DNA of 64,000 nt from Gallibacter sp963558965 (GTDB lineage: Bacteria; Bacillota; Clostridia; Peptostreptococcales; Anaerovoracaceae), in NCBI GenBank assembly GCA_963558965.1, contig CAUWIT010000001.1:1-64000 (forward strand), given 5' to 3'. Below are positions 45,544 to 53,925 of the stretch, one piece after another. The position numbers and the translations under genes were made by a program. Under the pieces are notes generated by a model that saw nothing but the letters and a program-made list of their open reading frames with translations, did no database searches and had not been told where the DNA came from. Numbering within the stretch: the first letter of the stretch is position 1; each line of letters opens with the position of its first letter.

Positions 45544-46201
45544 AATCGGTTATGGTCCAATCAATTGGTTCTTTTAGTAAGCTGTTTGTTTTTGAAAAAA
45601 ACTTACATCCGAAAAATCCCCTATATGCTGATAAAGGACTTGGATGTGGACTTTCCAAAATATGATGGTTTGGATTTGTTATATACTTCTTTTTACTGCG
45701 TGCATTTGCACCCCACAAAATAAATACTACTGGCTCTTCCCTTTCGTTAAGTTTTTTTATAACTTCATCGGTAAAAATTTCCCAGCCCTTACCTTTATGA
45801 CTGTTAGCTTGACCTCGTCTAACAGTTAAAACAGCATTTAAAAGTAGGACACCTTGATCTGCCCATTCCTTTAAATATCCATGGCTTGGAATCTTAAATC
45901 CTATATCATCATGAAGCTCTTTGTAGATATTTACTAATGACGGTGGTACTTTTACACCCTTTTGTACAGAAAAAGCAAGACCGTGGGCCTGACCTGGTTC
46001 GTGATATGGATCTTGTCCCAATATTAACACCTTGACCTTGTTATATGGAGTATATCTCAAAGCGTTGAAAATATCATACATATCAGGATAAATTGTGCGA
46101 CTGCTATACTCTTCCTTTAAAAATTGATGAAGCTTTTTGTAATAAGGTTTATCAAATTCTCCTTTAAGGACTTCATCCCAATCATTGTCAAATTTAACCA
46201 T
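45542..46201 (-). CDS. ung: Uracil-DNA glycosylase, family 1
   Basis: About 219 residues. GQDPYHEPGQAHGLAFSV holds the catalytic Asp (GQDPYH at 62-67), LLLNAVLTVR is the second conserved motif and ESPHPSPLSAYRG holds the His and the minor-groove loop. It removes uracil from DNA. An in-frame TTG at 46219 would add six residues, but AAGGAG lies in that stretch; the ATG at 46201 is preferred. Confidence 0.95.
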   Translation of the reverse strand: MVKFDNDWDEVLKGEFDKPYYKKLHQFLKEEYSSRTIYPDMYDIFNALRYTPYNKVKVLILGQDPYHEPGQAHGLAFSVQKGVKVPPSLVNIYKELHDDIGFKIPSHGYLKEWADQGVLLLNAVLTVRRGQANSHKGKGWEIFTDEVIKKLNEREEPVVFILWGANARSKKKYITNPNHHILESPHPSPLSAYRGFFGCKFFSKTNSLLKEPIDWTITD

Positions 46202-46294
46202 TTTAATTCTCCTTTTCAATTTGTTCTTCTATTATATAGCAAATTTACATATTATACATCTATTTTAACGGTTTTAAATTTAGCAAAATCGGTG

Positions 46295-46300
46295 TAAAAT
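46295..46300 (+). promoter_or_regulatory. -10 element very close to the DUF6873 start codon
   Basis: TAAAAT at 46295-46300 with TTTAAA 16 bases upstream as a poor -35 box. The ATG at 46308 lies seven bases after it and has no Shine-Dalgarno sequence, so the mRNA may be leaderless. Confidence 0.5.
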
Positions 46301-46307
46301 ATATACC

Positions 46308-46940
46308 ATGAAAATATATTTATCAAAAGATGCAACTAGTCAACTAGTTAGCTATTTAAAAAATTACACACAAGAAATTATATTTGTTGAAAACAATGGA
46401 ACTTATGCAGCTGTAAATAATCATCCAGATATTGCCATGTGTCAACTTAAAGATTATGTTTTTATTGGAGACAAGCAAAAAATAGGACACGACTACCCTG
46501 GAGATATTATTTACAATGGAGCTTGCATTGGCAACTATTTTATTCACAATTTAAAATATACCGACCCTACTCTGCTGACAAAAGTCTCCGATTTAAATTT
46601 AACCAAGATACATGTCAACCAAGGTTATGCCAAATGTAATATTGTAACTGTGGGAAATGATGCCATTATAACTTCAGATGCTGGTATAGCAAAAGCATGT
46701 AAGCCATATCTTGACGTATTGACTATTACACCAGGTCATATTGTCTTACCAGGAATGACATATGGGTTTCTTGGAGGTTGTAGCGGCAAAGTAGGAGACA
46801 CTATCGTCTTCAACGGTGACTTAAGCAAACATCCTGATTTCAAAAATATAATCAATTTTATAAAATCAAAAAATCTAAAAGTTCATTGGTTTTCCGACTA
46901 TGAACTTACCGATATTGGATCAATTTTAGTAGAACAATAA
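46308..46940 (+). CDS. DUF6873-like protein, probable pentein (GME) fold
   Basis: 210 residues without signal or membrane segments. Repeats of short beta-strand/turn units, an NHPDIAM motif (39-41 HPD), a HVNQGYAKCNI motif (H102) and GGCSG with C158 near the C terminus resemble the His/Asp/Cys set of the guanidino-group-modifying (pentein) fold, for which I recall the label DUF6873. Catalysis is not proven. It is followed by msrA and a radical SAM gene with 13-base gaps, so they are probably one transcript. Confidence 0.7.
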   Translation: MKIYLSKDATSQLVSYLKNYTQEIIFVENNGTYAAVNNHPDIAMCQLKDYVFIGDKQKIGHDYPGDIIYNGACIGNYFIHNLKYTDPTLLTKVSDLNLTKIHVNQGYAKCNIVTVGNDAIITSDAGIAKACKPYLDVLTITPGHIVLPGMTYGFLGGCSGKVGDTIVFNGDLSKHPDFKNIINFIKSKNLKVHWFSDYELTDIGSILVEQ

Positions 46941-46953
46941 GTTAGGAGGAAAA

Positions 46954-47511
46954 ATGTTAAAAGAAATATATTTAGCAGGCGGCTGTTTTTGGGGAATGGA
47001 AAAGCTGTTTTCTCAGCTTCCTGGAGTTATTCAAGTAATTAGCGGTTATGCCAACGGAAAAGATGAAATAACACCGGATTATGAAACAGTATGCAAAGGC
47101 AGAACAGGATACAAAGAAGCCATTCGCGTTAGATACGATAGCGAAATGACTAGCCTTGAAGCACTTTTATTTGCGTATTTTTCTGTAATAGATCCAACTA
47201 TACCTAATAGACAAGGTTTTGATAAAGGAAGTCAATATCAAGTAGGCATCTATTATACAGATGATGCTAGCGAACGCATAATTGAAAAAATCGTTGAAAT
47301 CGAAAAAACTGCTGTGGATCAATTTGTAGTTGAAATAGAGCCATTAAGAAATTTCCATATGGCAGAAGACTACCACCAACAATATTTAGACAAAAATCCT
47401 ACAGGTTACTGCCATATAAACCCAATTAGAATACAAGCTGTTTCTCAATTTTACATAACACCAGCACAGTATGACAAACCTGCAAAACAAATTTTAAAAG
47501 TAGAAGTATAA
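46954..47511 (+). CDS. msrA: Peptide-methionine (S)-S-oxide reductase MsrA
   Basis: 185 residues. GGCFWGMEK with catalytic C11, then SGYANG, YETVCKGRTGYKEAIRV and YHQQYLDKNPTGYC. It repairs oxidised methionine in proteins using thioredoxin. MsrB is not fused or adjacent. The ribosome-binding site is TTAGGAGG. It sits between the DUF6873-like gene and an Elp3-like radical SAM gene. Confidence 0.95.
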   Translation: MLKEIYLAGGCFWGMEKLFSQLPGVIQVISGYANGKDEITPDYETVCKGRTGYKEAIRVRYDSEMTSLEALLFAYFSVIDPTIPNRQGFDKGSQYQVGIYYTDDASERIIEKIVEIEKTAVDQFVVEIEPLRNFHMAEDYHQQYLDKNPTGYCHINPIRIQAVSQFYITPAQYDKPAKQILKVEV

Positions 47512-47524
47512 AAGGAAATCGATT

Positions 47525-48532
47525 ATGAAAAAACACGCAATTATACCTATATTTATCCCCCACGAAGGCTGTCCAAATGACTGTGTATTTTGCAATCAAA
47601 AAATAATAACTGCCAGAAATAAACCAGTTACAACAAGTGATGTACAAAATCTAATTGAAACATACTTGCCAACTTTGCAAAACAGAAATTTAGAAACCAT
47701 TGAAGTAGCCTTTTTCGGAGGTAGTTTTACAGGTATTCCTATAGAGCAGCAAAGCGAATATCTATCAGTCGCATACAAGTACAAAAAACAAAAACTAATA
47801 GATAAGATACATTTATCTACTAGACCAGATTACATAAATAAAGAAATCTTAGATAACCTAAAAAAATACGAGGTTGATGTAATTGAGCTTGGAGTTCAGT
47901 CTTTTGATCAGGATGTTTTAAACTTGTCAAAACGAGGTCATACTGTTGAAGATGTTTACAAAGCTTGCGACCTTATTAAATCATACGGCTTTACTCTTGG
48001 CATCCAATTAATGATAGGTTTGCCAGGTGATACATTTGAAAAAAGTGTAGCCAGTGCAAAAAAAGCAGCTGATTTAAAACCTCAACTAGCCCGCCTCTAC
48101 CCTACTGTAATTTTAGAAAATACAGAACTTGCACAAATGTATAAAAATGGCGAGTATCCTGGATTAACAGAAGCAGATGCTGTTAAAACATGTGCAAGTA
48201 TGTACCGTATACTTTATGATGCCGGCATAAATATTATGAGAGTTGGTCTAAAAAGCACAGATTTAATTACTAATGACAGCGATTTAGGTGGAAATTATCA
48301 TCCTGCTTTTAGACAGTTAGTCGAAGGTCAAATTGCTAGGGAAGATATTGAAAAAGAAATACAAAACTCACCTGACATCGAAATGCACTTTGCATCAAAC
48401 AGCAAGTCATTCTCAAATATGATAGGCCATAAAGGTATAAATAAGGAATATTTCCAAAACAATTATCCTGATGTGAAAATAAAGTTCGTCGTTGATAATA
48501 GCTTGAAACCAGGATTGTACGTAAAGAGATAA
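47525..48532 (+). CDS. Elp3-like radical SAM protein
   Basis: 335 residues. FIPHEGCPNDCVFCNQ has a CxxxxCxxC-type cluster (C22-x4-C27-x2-C30 pattern), the Elp3-family variant; then FFGGSFTG (SAM binding) and ELGVQSFDQDVL. Members of this group lack the acetyltransferase domain of Elp3. They are often placed near rnc in Firmicutes and are thought to act on RNA or in cofactor metabolism; the substrate is not known. It is the third gene of a plus-strand run ending in a terminator. Confidence 0.82.
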   Translation: MKKHAIIPIFIPHEGCPNDCVFCNQKIITARNKPVTTSDVQNLIETYLPTLQNRNLETIEVAFFGGSFTGIPIEQQSEYLSVAYKYKKQKLIDKIHLSTRPDYINKEILDNLKKYEVDVIELGVQSFDQDVLNLSKRGHTVEDVYKACDLIKSYGFTLGIQLMIGLPGDTFEKSVASAKKAADLKPQLARLYPTVILENTELAQMYKNGEYPGLTEADAVKTCASMYRILYDAGINIMRVGLKSTDLITNDSDLGGNYHPAFRQLVEGQIAREDIEKEIQNSPDIEMHFASNSKSFSNMIGHKGINKEYFQNNYPDVKIKFVVDNSLKPGLYVKR

Positions 48533-48539
48533 GTATTTA

Positions 48540-48575
48540 AGGACCTTCCGTTACGTGAAAGGTCCTGTTTTAATG
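48540..48575 (+). terminator. Terminator after the Elp3-like gene
   Basis: AGGACCTT (48540-48547) pairs with AAGGTCCT (48559-48566), followed by GTTTT. It separates the plus-strand run from the converging SdpI-like gene. Confidence 0.75.
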
Positions 48576-49211
48576 CTATTTTAAACTTGCATCAATAGTT
48601 ATAACTATTGATGCTGCTATAAATAAACCAATAGCAATAACTGATACTATAGGCATCATAAATCCGCTAATAAATATTACTAGCCCTGAAATCATAAAAA
48701 TTATGCCCATCAATCTGTTCATTTTGGCCCATTTCTTTTCATCCATAATAGTCTTGCATGTTCTTAGGCCTACGATTATATTTTGTTTAGTCTTAGGCAT
48801 ATAATTTCCTACAATAAATAATATTACACCTAACATAATGCAAACTATCTTGCGTATATCTGTTTTCACGCCGATGGCATTGTTAATAGTAAGAACATAG
48901 GTTACCACTGTTATCAAAGGTATAATTGCCTTTGAAACATTTATTATTTTACGATTTGCTTGTGGATTTTCTAATTTTTTATCACTTGTGATACATATAA
49001 AGCACTGTAATAAAGCCATAGGTACTGGTAGCACCAGTGCACACCATTTTGGAATCCAATTGTCAGGATTGTTGTTATAATCAAAGTGAATTGCTACATT
49101 TTCAGCCATATTGTTATAGTTTACTATTCCATAAATCATAGGCAACAGACAGATTATCACAGTTATAATCAAAATTTTAATATCTACTTTACTTTTCATT
49201 TTTCCCTCCAC
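48576..49211 (-). CDS. SdpI-family membrane protein (DUF1648 domain)
   Basis: 211 residues with about six membrane segments. The first part has a DUF1648 pattern (IHFDYNNNPDNWIPKW) and the later part NYMPKTKQNIIVGLRTCKT followed by WAKMNRLMG, which is the SdpI hallmark. In Bacillus, SdpI is immunity protein and signal receptor for the SdpC killing factor and binds SdpR. Here it pairs with an ArsR gene as in sdpRI, but no SdpC-like toxin is present. GGAG lies in the overlap with the regulator gene; a start at Met5 (49199) is also possible. Confidence 0.85.
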   Translation of the reverse strand: MEGKMKSKVDIKILIITVIICLLPMIYGIVNYNNMAENVAIHFDYNNNPDNWIPKWCALVLPVPMALLQCFICITSDKKLENPQANRKIINVSKAIIPLITVVTYVLTINNAIGVKTDIRKIVCIMLGVILFIVGNYMPKTKQNIIVGLRTCKTIMDEKKWAKMNRLMGIIFMISGLVIFISGFMMPIVSVIAIGLFIAASIVITIDASLK

Positions 49212-49464
49212 TAATTTGGTTAATCCATACTAATATTTCTTCAAAAACAGAAAGATTTATATCGTAATAGATAAAATTTTTGTATTTTGTTTCAACTACA
49301 AGCTCTGCTTCTTTTAATTTTTTTAAGTGATATGAAACAGTTGCATTTGTTAAATCAAAATACTCTGCTATCTCTCCTGCTGATTTTTTACCATCTTTTA
49401 ACATGGTTATAATATCTCTCCTCACAGGATCTGAAATAGCTTTTAAGGTTTCAGATAGTCCCAT
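49189..49464 (-). CDS. ArsR/SdpR-type repressor
   Basis: About 91 residues. MGLSETLKAISDPVRRDII and a winged helix (AGEIAEYFDLTNATVSYHL) match the SdpR group of ArsR regulators. None of the Cys metal sites of classic ArsR/CadC is seen. The frame is open up to 49533, but an AAAGGAGAG ribosome-binding site and the -10 box lie in that stretch, so M at 49464 is chosen. It overlaps the SdpI-like gene. Two palindromes bracket its promoter. Confidence 0.88.
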   Translation of the reverse strand: MGLSETLKAISDPVRRDIITMLKDGKKSAGEIAEYFDLTNATVSYHLKKLKEAELVVETKYKNFIYYDINLSVFEEILVWINQISGGKNEK

Positions 49465-49480
49465 GTATTTCTCTCCTTTT

Positions 49481-49504
49481 CTATTTAGATTTTTATCTAA
49501 ATAG
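49481..49504 (-). promoter_or_regulatory. Operator 1 of the ArsR/SdpI promoter
   Basis: CTATTTAGAT and ATCTAAATAG, a perfect 10-bp inverted repeat with a 4-base centre, lying directly downstream of the -10 box (ends at 49505). Confidence 0.85.
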
Positions 49505-49533
49505 ATTTTATGATATGTACACTCCAATGTCAA
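49505..49533 (-). promoter_or_regulatory. Promoter of the ArsR/SdpI operon
   Basis: Perfect TTGACA (49533-49528), 17-base spacer, TAAAAT (49510-49505). It lies exactly between two palindromes. Confidence 0.88.
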
Positions 49534-49534
49534 T

Positions 49535-49562
49535 AACTATTTAGATATTTTTCTAAATAGTT
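49535..49562 (-). promoter_or_regulatory. Operator 2 of the ArsR/SdpI promoter
   Basis: AACTATTTAGA and TCTAAATAGTT, an 11-bp perfect inverted repeat with a 6-base centre, two bases upstream of the -35 box. It shares the half-site CTATTTAGA with operator 1. Confidence 0.85.
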
Positions 49563-49578
49563 TCTTATGTCCATTTTA

Positions 49579-49607
49579 TTGATATATCAACTTCAATATG
49601 ATAAAAT
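49579..49607 (+). promoter_or_regulatory. Promoter of the ACT-domain/UPF0210 operon
   Basis: TTGATA (49579-49584), 17-base spacer, TAAAAT (49602-49607) preceded by TGA (extended -10). It is divergent from the ArsR promoter, 17 bases from operator 2. Confidence 0.75.
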
Positions 49608-49658
49608 ATTATTTATAAATTTTTAAAAATAAGTATGCATTTGATTGGAGGTAAACAA

Positions 49659-49922
49659 ATGAAAGCTGTAGTTACAGTTATCGGTAAAGATAAAGTAGGT
49701 ATTTTAGCTGCTACAAGTGCAGAAGTAGCAAAGGCTAACGCAAATGTTATTGAAGTTACTCAGTCAGTACTAGAAGACTTCTTTGCTATGATTATGTTAA
49801 TCGACATAACAGAAATGAATATTTCAATTGAAGAATTAAGAGAAAATCTAAAAGAAAATGTTAAGAGCATGAATATTCATGTAATGCATGAAGATATTTT
49901 TAATTCAATGCACAGAATATAA
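49659..49922 (+). CDS. ACT-domain protein (UPF0237)
   Basis: 87 residues, a single ACT domain: VVTVIGKDKVGILAATSAEVA is the ligand-binding start and the order beta-alpha-beta-beta-alpha-beta fits. Small proteins of this family are always found before UPF0210 genes, as here, and are believed to be regulators binding an amino acid (GcvR-like). An upstream ATG at 49635 is in frame, but the GGAGG ribosome-binding site lies in between; the ATG at 49659 gives the usual length. Confidence 0.93.
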   Translation: MKAVVTVIGKDKVGILAATSAEVAKANANVIEVTQSVLEDFFAMIMLIDITEMNISIEELRENLKENVKSMNIHVMHEDIFNSMHRI

Positions 49923-49943
49923 AACAAAATTAGGAGGAAAATA

Positions 49944-51302
49944 ATGCTAAATATGACAGATATTCTTGAAACAGTAAAAATGATTCAAGATGAAAACTTA
50001 GACATAAGAACAATTACAATGGGCATTTCTCTTCTAGATTGTGCTGATGCTGATATTGATAAATCTTGTGAAAAAGTATATGCAAAAATAACAAGATTAG
50101 CAAAAGACCTTGTAAAAACAGGAGAATTTTTAGAAGAAAAATATGGCATTCCTATTGTAAATAAAAGAATCTCTGTAACACCAATCGCAATGCTTGTAGG
50201 TGTTTCTGGAGGAGATCCTGTTAAATATGCACACACACTTGACAAAGCAGCAAAAGCAGTTGGAGTTAACTTTATTGGTGGCTACTCTGCCCTAGTTCAA
50301 AAAGGATTTAGTGCTGGAGATAAAGAACTTATCGAATCAATTCCTAGAGCACTTGCTGAAACAGATATTGTATGTTCATCTGTTAACATCGGCTCAACTA
50401 AAGCTGGTATAAATATGGATGCAGTTAAGATTATGGGACAGCAAGTATATAAAGCTTCAGAACTAACAAAAGACGACCAGTGTATTGGAGCTGCTAAACT
50501 TGTAGTATTTTGCAATGCTGTTGAAGACAATCCGTTTATGGCTGGAGCTTTTCACGGTGTTGGAGAAGCAGATTGCGTAATTAGCGTAGGCGTTTCAGGT
50601 CCTGGAGTTGTTAGATCTGTATTAGAAAAAATGCCAGATGATGCTCCTCTTAATATAGTTGCAGAAGCAATTAAAAAGACTGCATTTAAGATTACAAGAG
50701 TTGGACAACTAGTAGGTTCAGAAGCAGCTGATATGTTAGGAGTACAGTTTGGTATCGTTGACCTTTCACTAGCACCAACACCAGCTGTTGGAGATTCTGT
50801 AGCTCATATCCTAGAAGAAATAGGACTTGAACAATGTGGTGCTCACGGAACTACTGCTGCATTGGCTATGTTAAATGATGCTGTTAAAAAAGGTGGCGTA
50901 ATGGCTTCTTCTTCTGTTGGCGGACTTTCTGGTGCTTTTATCCCAGTAAGTGAAGATGCGGGTATGATCGATGCGGCTCGCGCTGGTACTCTTTCAATAG
51001 AAAAACTTGAAGCTATGACTGCTGTATGCTCAGTTGGTCTTGATATGATTGTAATTCCTGGAGATACTCCTGCTGAAGTTATTTCTGCCATTATTGCAGA
51101 CGAAGCCGCTATAGGTATGATTAACTCTAAAACTACTGCTGTAAGAGTTATCCCTGCTATCGGCCTAAAAGAAGGAGAAGAACTAAACTTTGGTGGTCTT
51201 CTAGGTTACGGTCCAGTTATGAAGCTAAGAGACAAATCACCTGCTAAGATGATTAACAGAGGTGGTCGTATCCCTGCTCCAATCCAGAGCTTAAAAAATT
51301 AA
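49944..51302 (+). CDS. UPF0210 (DUF711, PFL-like) family protein
   Basis: 452 residues, the usual length of UPF0210. It has many Gly- and Ala-rich stretches, such as GVSGGDPVKYAHTLDKAAKA, GAHGTTAALAMLND and a conserved C-terminal RGGRIPAPIQS. A structural link to pyruvate-formate-lyase-like barrels has been reported; no glycyl radical motif (RVSGY-type) is seen. Its activity is unknown. It is cotranscribed with the ACT protein 21 bases upstream. Confidence 0.92.
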   Translation: MLNMTDILETVKMIQDENLDIRTITMGISLLDCADADIDKSCEKVYAKITRLAKDLVKTGEFLEEKYGIPIVNKRISVTPIAMLVGVSGGDPVKYAHTLDKAAKAVGVNFIGGYSALVQKGFSAGDKELIESIPRALAETDIVCSSVNIGSTKAGINMDAVKIMGQQVYKASELTKDDQCIGAAKLVVFCNAVEDNPFMAGAFHGVGEADCVISVGVSGPGVVRSVLEKMPDDAPLNIVAEAIKKTAFKITRVGQLVGSEAADMLGVQFGIVDLSLAPTPAVGDSVAHILEEIGLEQCGAHGTTAALAMLNDAVKKGGVMASSSVGGLSGAFIPVSEDAGMIDAARAGTLSIEKLEAMTAVCSVGLDMIVIPGDTPAEVISAIIADEAAIGMINSKTTAVRVIPAIGLKEGEELNFGGLLGYGPVMKLRDKSPAKMINRGGRIPAPIQSLKN

Positions 51303-51312
51303 TTCAAATATA

Positions 51313-51350
51313 CAAAAATGACTCTACTTTTTAGATAGAGTCATTTTTAT
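51313..51350. terminator. Bidirectional terminator, overlapping the stop codon of the GTPase-nuclease gene
   Basis: ATGACTCTA and TAGAGTCAT (51318-51342 region) form the stem, with A and T runs on either side. The last codons of the minus-strand gene are in the hairpin (stop 51331-51333). Confidence 0.82.
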
Positions 51351-53925
51351 TTTCCTTCATCTTATCACCAATGGTCACCTTGCTATTTAAAGTGCTCTGC
51401 CTGTTGTATCTTTCAATAATCTCACTAATTTTACCCTCAGTCTCCTTCACATCTAACCTAAAAGCATCCGCCGAAATCTTAAAAGCACCATGGCCCAAAA
51501 TAATAATTTGCTCTAAATTATCCGAAGTCGCTACGCGAATATAATAATCCTTCGCTTTTTCGTAGGTAAATTTCTCAATATAGCTATCAGCTGTTTCAGC
51601 TTCTTTTGTATAAACCACATCAACATTGCCAACTTTTTCTATATTGCCTTTGTTACCTTTAACTTTGTATGCATCAAATACAACAATAACATTTATATTT
51701 TTGTAACCTTGATAGTTATTTAAAATCTCAATCAAAGCCTCTCTTGCACCGTCAAAGCTGACTTTTGACAAAGCTTTAAGTTCATCCCAAGCGTAGATAA
51801 TATTATATCCATCAACTAACAAGTATTCCTCTTTTATATCTTGCTTTTCAATTACAACTTTTTCTTTTGTGGGCCTTATAACTTGCTGGTGCACATAAGT
51901 CCTATCTTTTGGCTTGCCATAAGTCTTTTCAAAAATATCCTTTAAATCGCCATCATCATATGTGCTAGCTTTGCTAACAGTATTAGTTCTAGGAATGTCA
52001 TTTCGCGGTTTAGAGCTTTTTATTTGTACATGGGCATACTGCGCCACTTTATTCCATGGTACAGTAAAACCTGCCCCATTTTGACAAAATACTGAATCCC
52101 CTGTATTTACCGGATCTGACATACAGTCATACCCAAATTTTGCAACAACTTCATCAGCATTGTGACATACATCATATCCGCCATTTGAAAAAGTTAATAC
52201 TCCTCTGCCACCTGTATATGATGCAACAGAACTGCTGTAATTTATCATTTCACTTACAGGAGCACATCCCTTAATTATAGCCTCATCATTAAATATTTCT
52301 GGACTATCAAATTTACCAGACATAAGAGTTATATCGGACATGGCACGGCCAGTGCAATCTTGAGGTATTTTTAAAATAAAATCATACCAAGGTTCTAGCA
52401 GTACATTTTCACATTTCATAAATCCATTTCTAATTGCTCTGTATGTTGCCTGTCTAAAGTCTCCACCTTCTGTATGCTTTATATGGGCCCTGCCACCTAT
52501 TAAAGTTATTTTAACATCTGTTATTGGACTATTTGTCAACGGCCCTGTGTGTTGTTTTTCAAGCAAGTGAGTTCCTATCAATCTCTGCCAATTTCTATCG
52601 AGTTCATCTTCGCTACAGTCTGCATCGATAACAACTCCGCTTCCACGAAAACCTTCTTCAATAAGAAGCTGACATTCCGCATAATGACGAAGTGGCTCAA
52701 AGTGGCCAATACCTATAGCACTACCTTTAATAGTCTCTTTGTAAAAGATTTCTCCTTTGTCAAAGGAAATGTCCAAATCAAATCGTTCTTTTGCTAGCTG
52801 AGCAACGACTTCCAATTGAACTTGACCCATTAGCTGGATTTTGATTTCCTTTAAATTTTCATCCCAGATTACATTTAGTTCTGGTTCTTCTTCATCTATC
52901 AACATCAGTTTTTTGTAACATTCAAACAGATTTACATCTTTGTCGAATATTACTTTATAAGTTAAAACTGGTTCAAGTGTGGGATTTATATTTTGTGATT
53001 CCTTTCCTAATGGCTGACCTGGATACGTATGCTCTAAGCCAGTAACGGCAACTATCTGCCCCGCACAAACCCCATCGCAAAGTTCATATTTGTTTCCTGA
53101 ATATTTGCGTATCTGGTTTATTTTTTCCTCTTTTTCACCTGTATTTATGGGGCTTTTTACTTTTAAACTGCCACCTGTAATTTTCATATAAGTCAATCTT
53201 GTATTTTCTTTATCTCGCGATATTTTATACACTCTGGCTGCAAATTCTTCTCCATAACTCGAAGGTTTCATATATGTTGATAATCCATCTAAGAATTCTT
53301 CAATGTTTATAAGTTTTAGTGCTGAGCCAAAATAACAAGGAATTATATCTCTAGATTTTATACATGATTTAATATTTTCTATATTTATACTTCCTGTTTC
53401 TAGGTATTCATCTAAAAGATTTTCATGACAAAAAGCAAGTTCTTCATCAACTTGCTTAGTAAAATCTATACAATTTTCACTTATGTATTTTTTTAACTGG
53501 TCTTTTATTTGTTGCTCATCGCTGCCATCAATATCCATTTTATTAACAAATATAAATGTTGGTATATGGTACATTTCAAGTAGTTTTGCAAGTGTATGAG
53601 TATGGCCTTGCACGCCTTCTCTGCCGTTTACAACTAAGATTGCATAATCTAAAACTTGCAGTGTTCTCTCCATTTCAGCTGAAAAATCAACATGGCCTGG
53701 AGTATCTACAATTGTAAACTCAACATTGTTATGTTCCATCTTTGCAAGTTTTGAAAAAATGGTTATGCCTCTTTTTCTTTCTTGCTCGTAATTATCTAAA
53801 AACGCATCTTGATGGTCAACTCTACCTAATTTCCTTATTGCTCCACTTGTATAAAGCATAGCTTCAGTCAATGTGGTTTTACCTGCATCGACGTGAGCCA
53901 AAATACCTATTACAATGTTTTTCAT
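51331..53925 (-). CDS. TetM/EF-G-like translation GTPase fused to a YacP/Rae1-type NYN nuclease domain
   Basis: 864 residues, about 225 longer than TetM-type ribosomal protection proteins. Residues 1-635 are EF-G-like: AHVDAGKT (10-17), RKRGITIFS (50-58), DTPGHVD (74-80), NKMD (128-131), and the C-terminal GFTVPW segment near 620. A charged linker (635-698) leads to an NYN/PIN-like domain (700-845) with LLVDGYNII (D705), a TADSYIEKF motif (D780) and VATSDNLEQ (D802), the acidic set expected for a YacP-type nuclease. Bacillus Rae1 (YacP) cuts mRNA in the ribosomal A site, and TetM also enters there, so the fusion may cut mRNA on stalled ribosomes; tetracycline resistance is possible but not shown. 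It overlaps the nitroreductase gene by 4 bases. Confidence 0.85.
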   Translation of the reverse strand: MKNIVIGILAHVDAGKTTLTEAMLYTSGAIRKLGRVDHQDAFLDNYEQERKRGITIFSKLAKMEHNNVEFTIVDTPGHVDFSAEMERTLQVLDYAILVVNGREGVQGHTHTLAKLLEMYHIPTFIFVNKMDIDGSDEQQIKDQLKKYISENCIDFTKQVDEELAFCHENLLDEYLETGSINIENIKSCIKSRDIIPCYFGSALKLINIEEFLDGLSTYMKPSSYGEEFAARVYKISRDKENTRLTYMKITGGSLKVKSPINTGEKEEKINQIRKYSGNKYELCDGVCAGQIVAVTGLEHTYPGQPLGKESQNINPTLEPVLTYKVIFDKDVNLFECYKKLMLIDEEEPELNVIWDENLKEIKIQLMGQVQLEVVAQLAKERFDLDISFDKGEIFYKETIKGSAIGIGHFEPLRHYAECQLLIEEGFRGSGVVIDADCSEDELDRNWQRLIGTHLLEKQHTGPLTNSPITDVKITLIGGRAHIKHTEGGDFRQATYRAIRNGFMKCENVLLEPWYDFILKIPQDCTGRAMSDITLMSGKFDSPEIFNDEAIIKGCAPVSEMINYSSSVASYTGGRGVLTFSNGGYDVCHNADEVVAKFGYDCMSDPVNTGDSVFCQNGAGFTVPWNKVAQYAHVQIKSSKPRNDIPRTNTVSKASTYDDGDLKDIFEKTYGKPKDRTYVHQQVIRPTKEKVVIEKQDIKEEYLLVDGYNIIYAWDELKALSKVSFDGAREALIEILNNYQGYKNINVIVVFDAYKVKGNKGNIEKVGNVDVVYTKEAETADSYIEKFTYEKAKDYYIRVATSDNLEQIIILGHGAFKISADAFRLDVKETEGKISEIIERYNRQSTLNSKVTIGDKMKENKNDSI

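Noticed and set aside
51331..53925. Plain annotation as a tetracycline resistance gene
   Set aside because: The GTPase part is TetM-like but divergent and carries an extra nuclease domain; resistance cannot be read from sequence.
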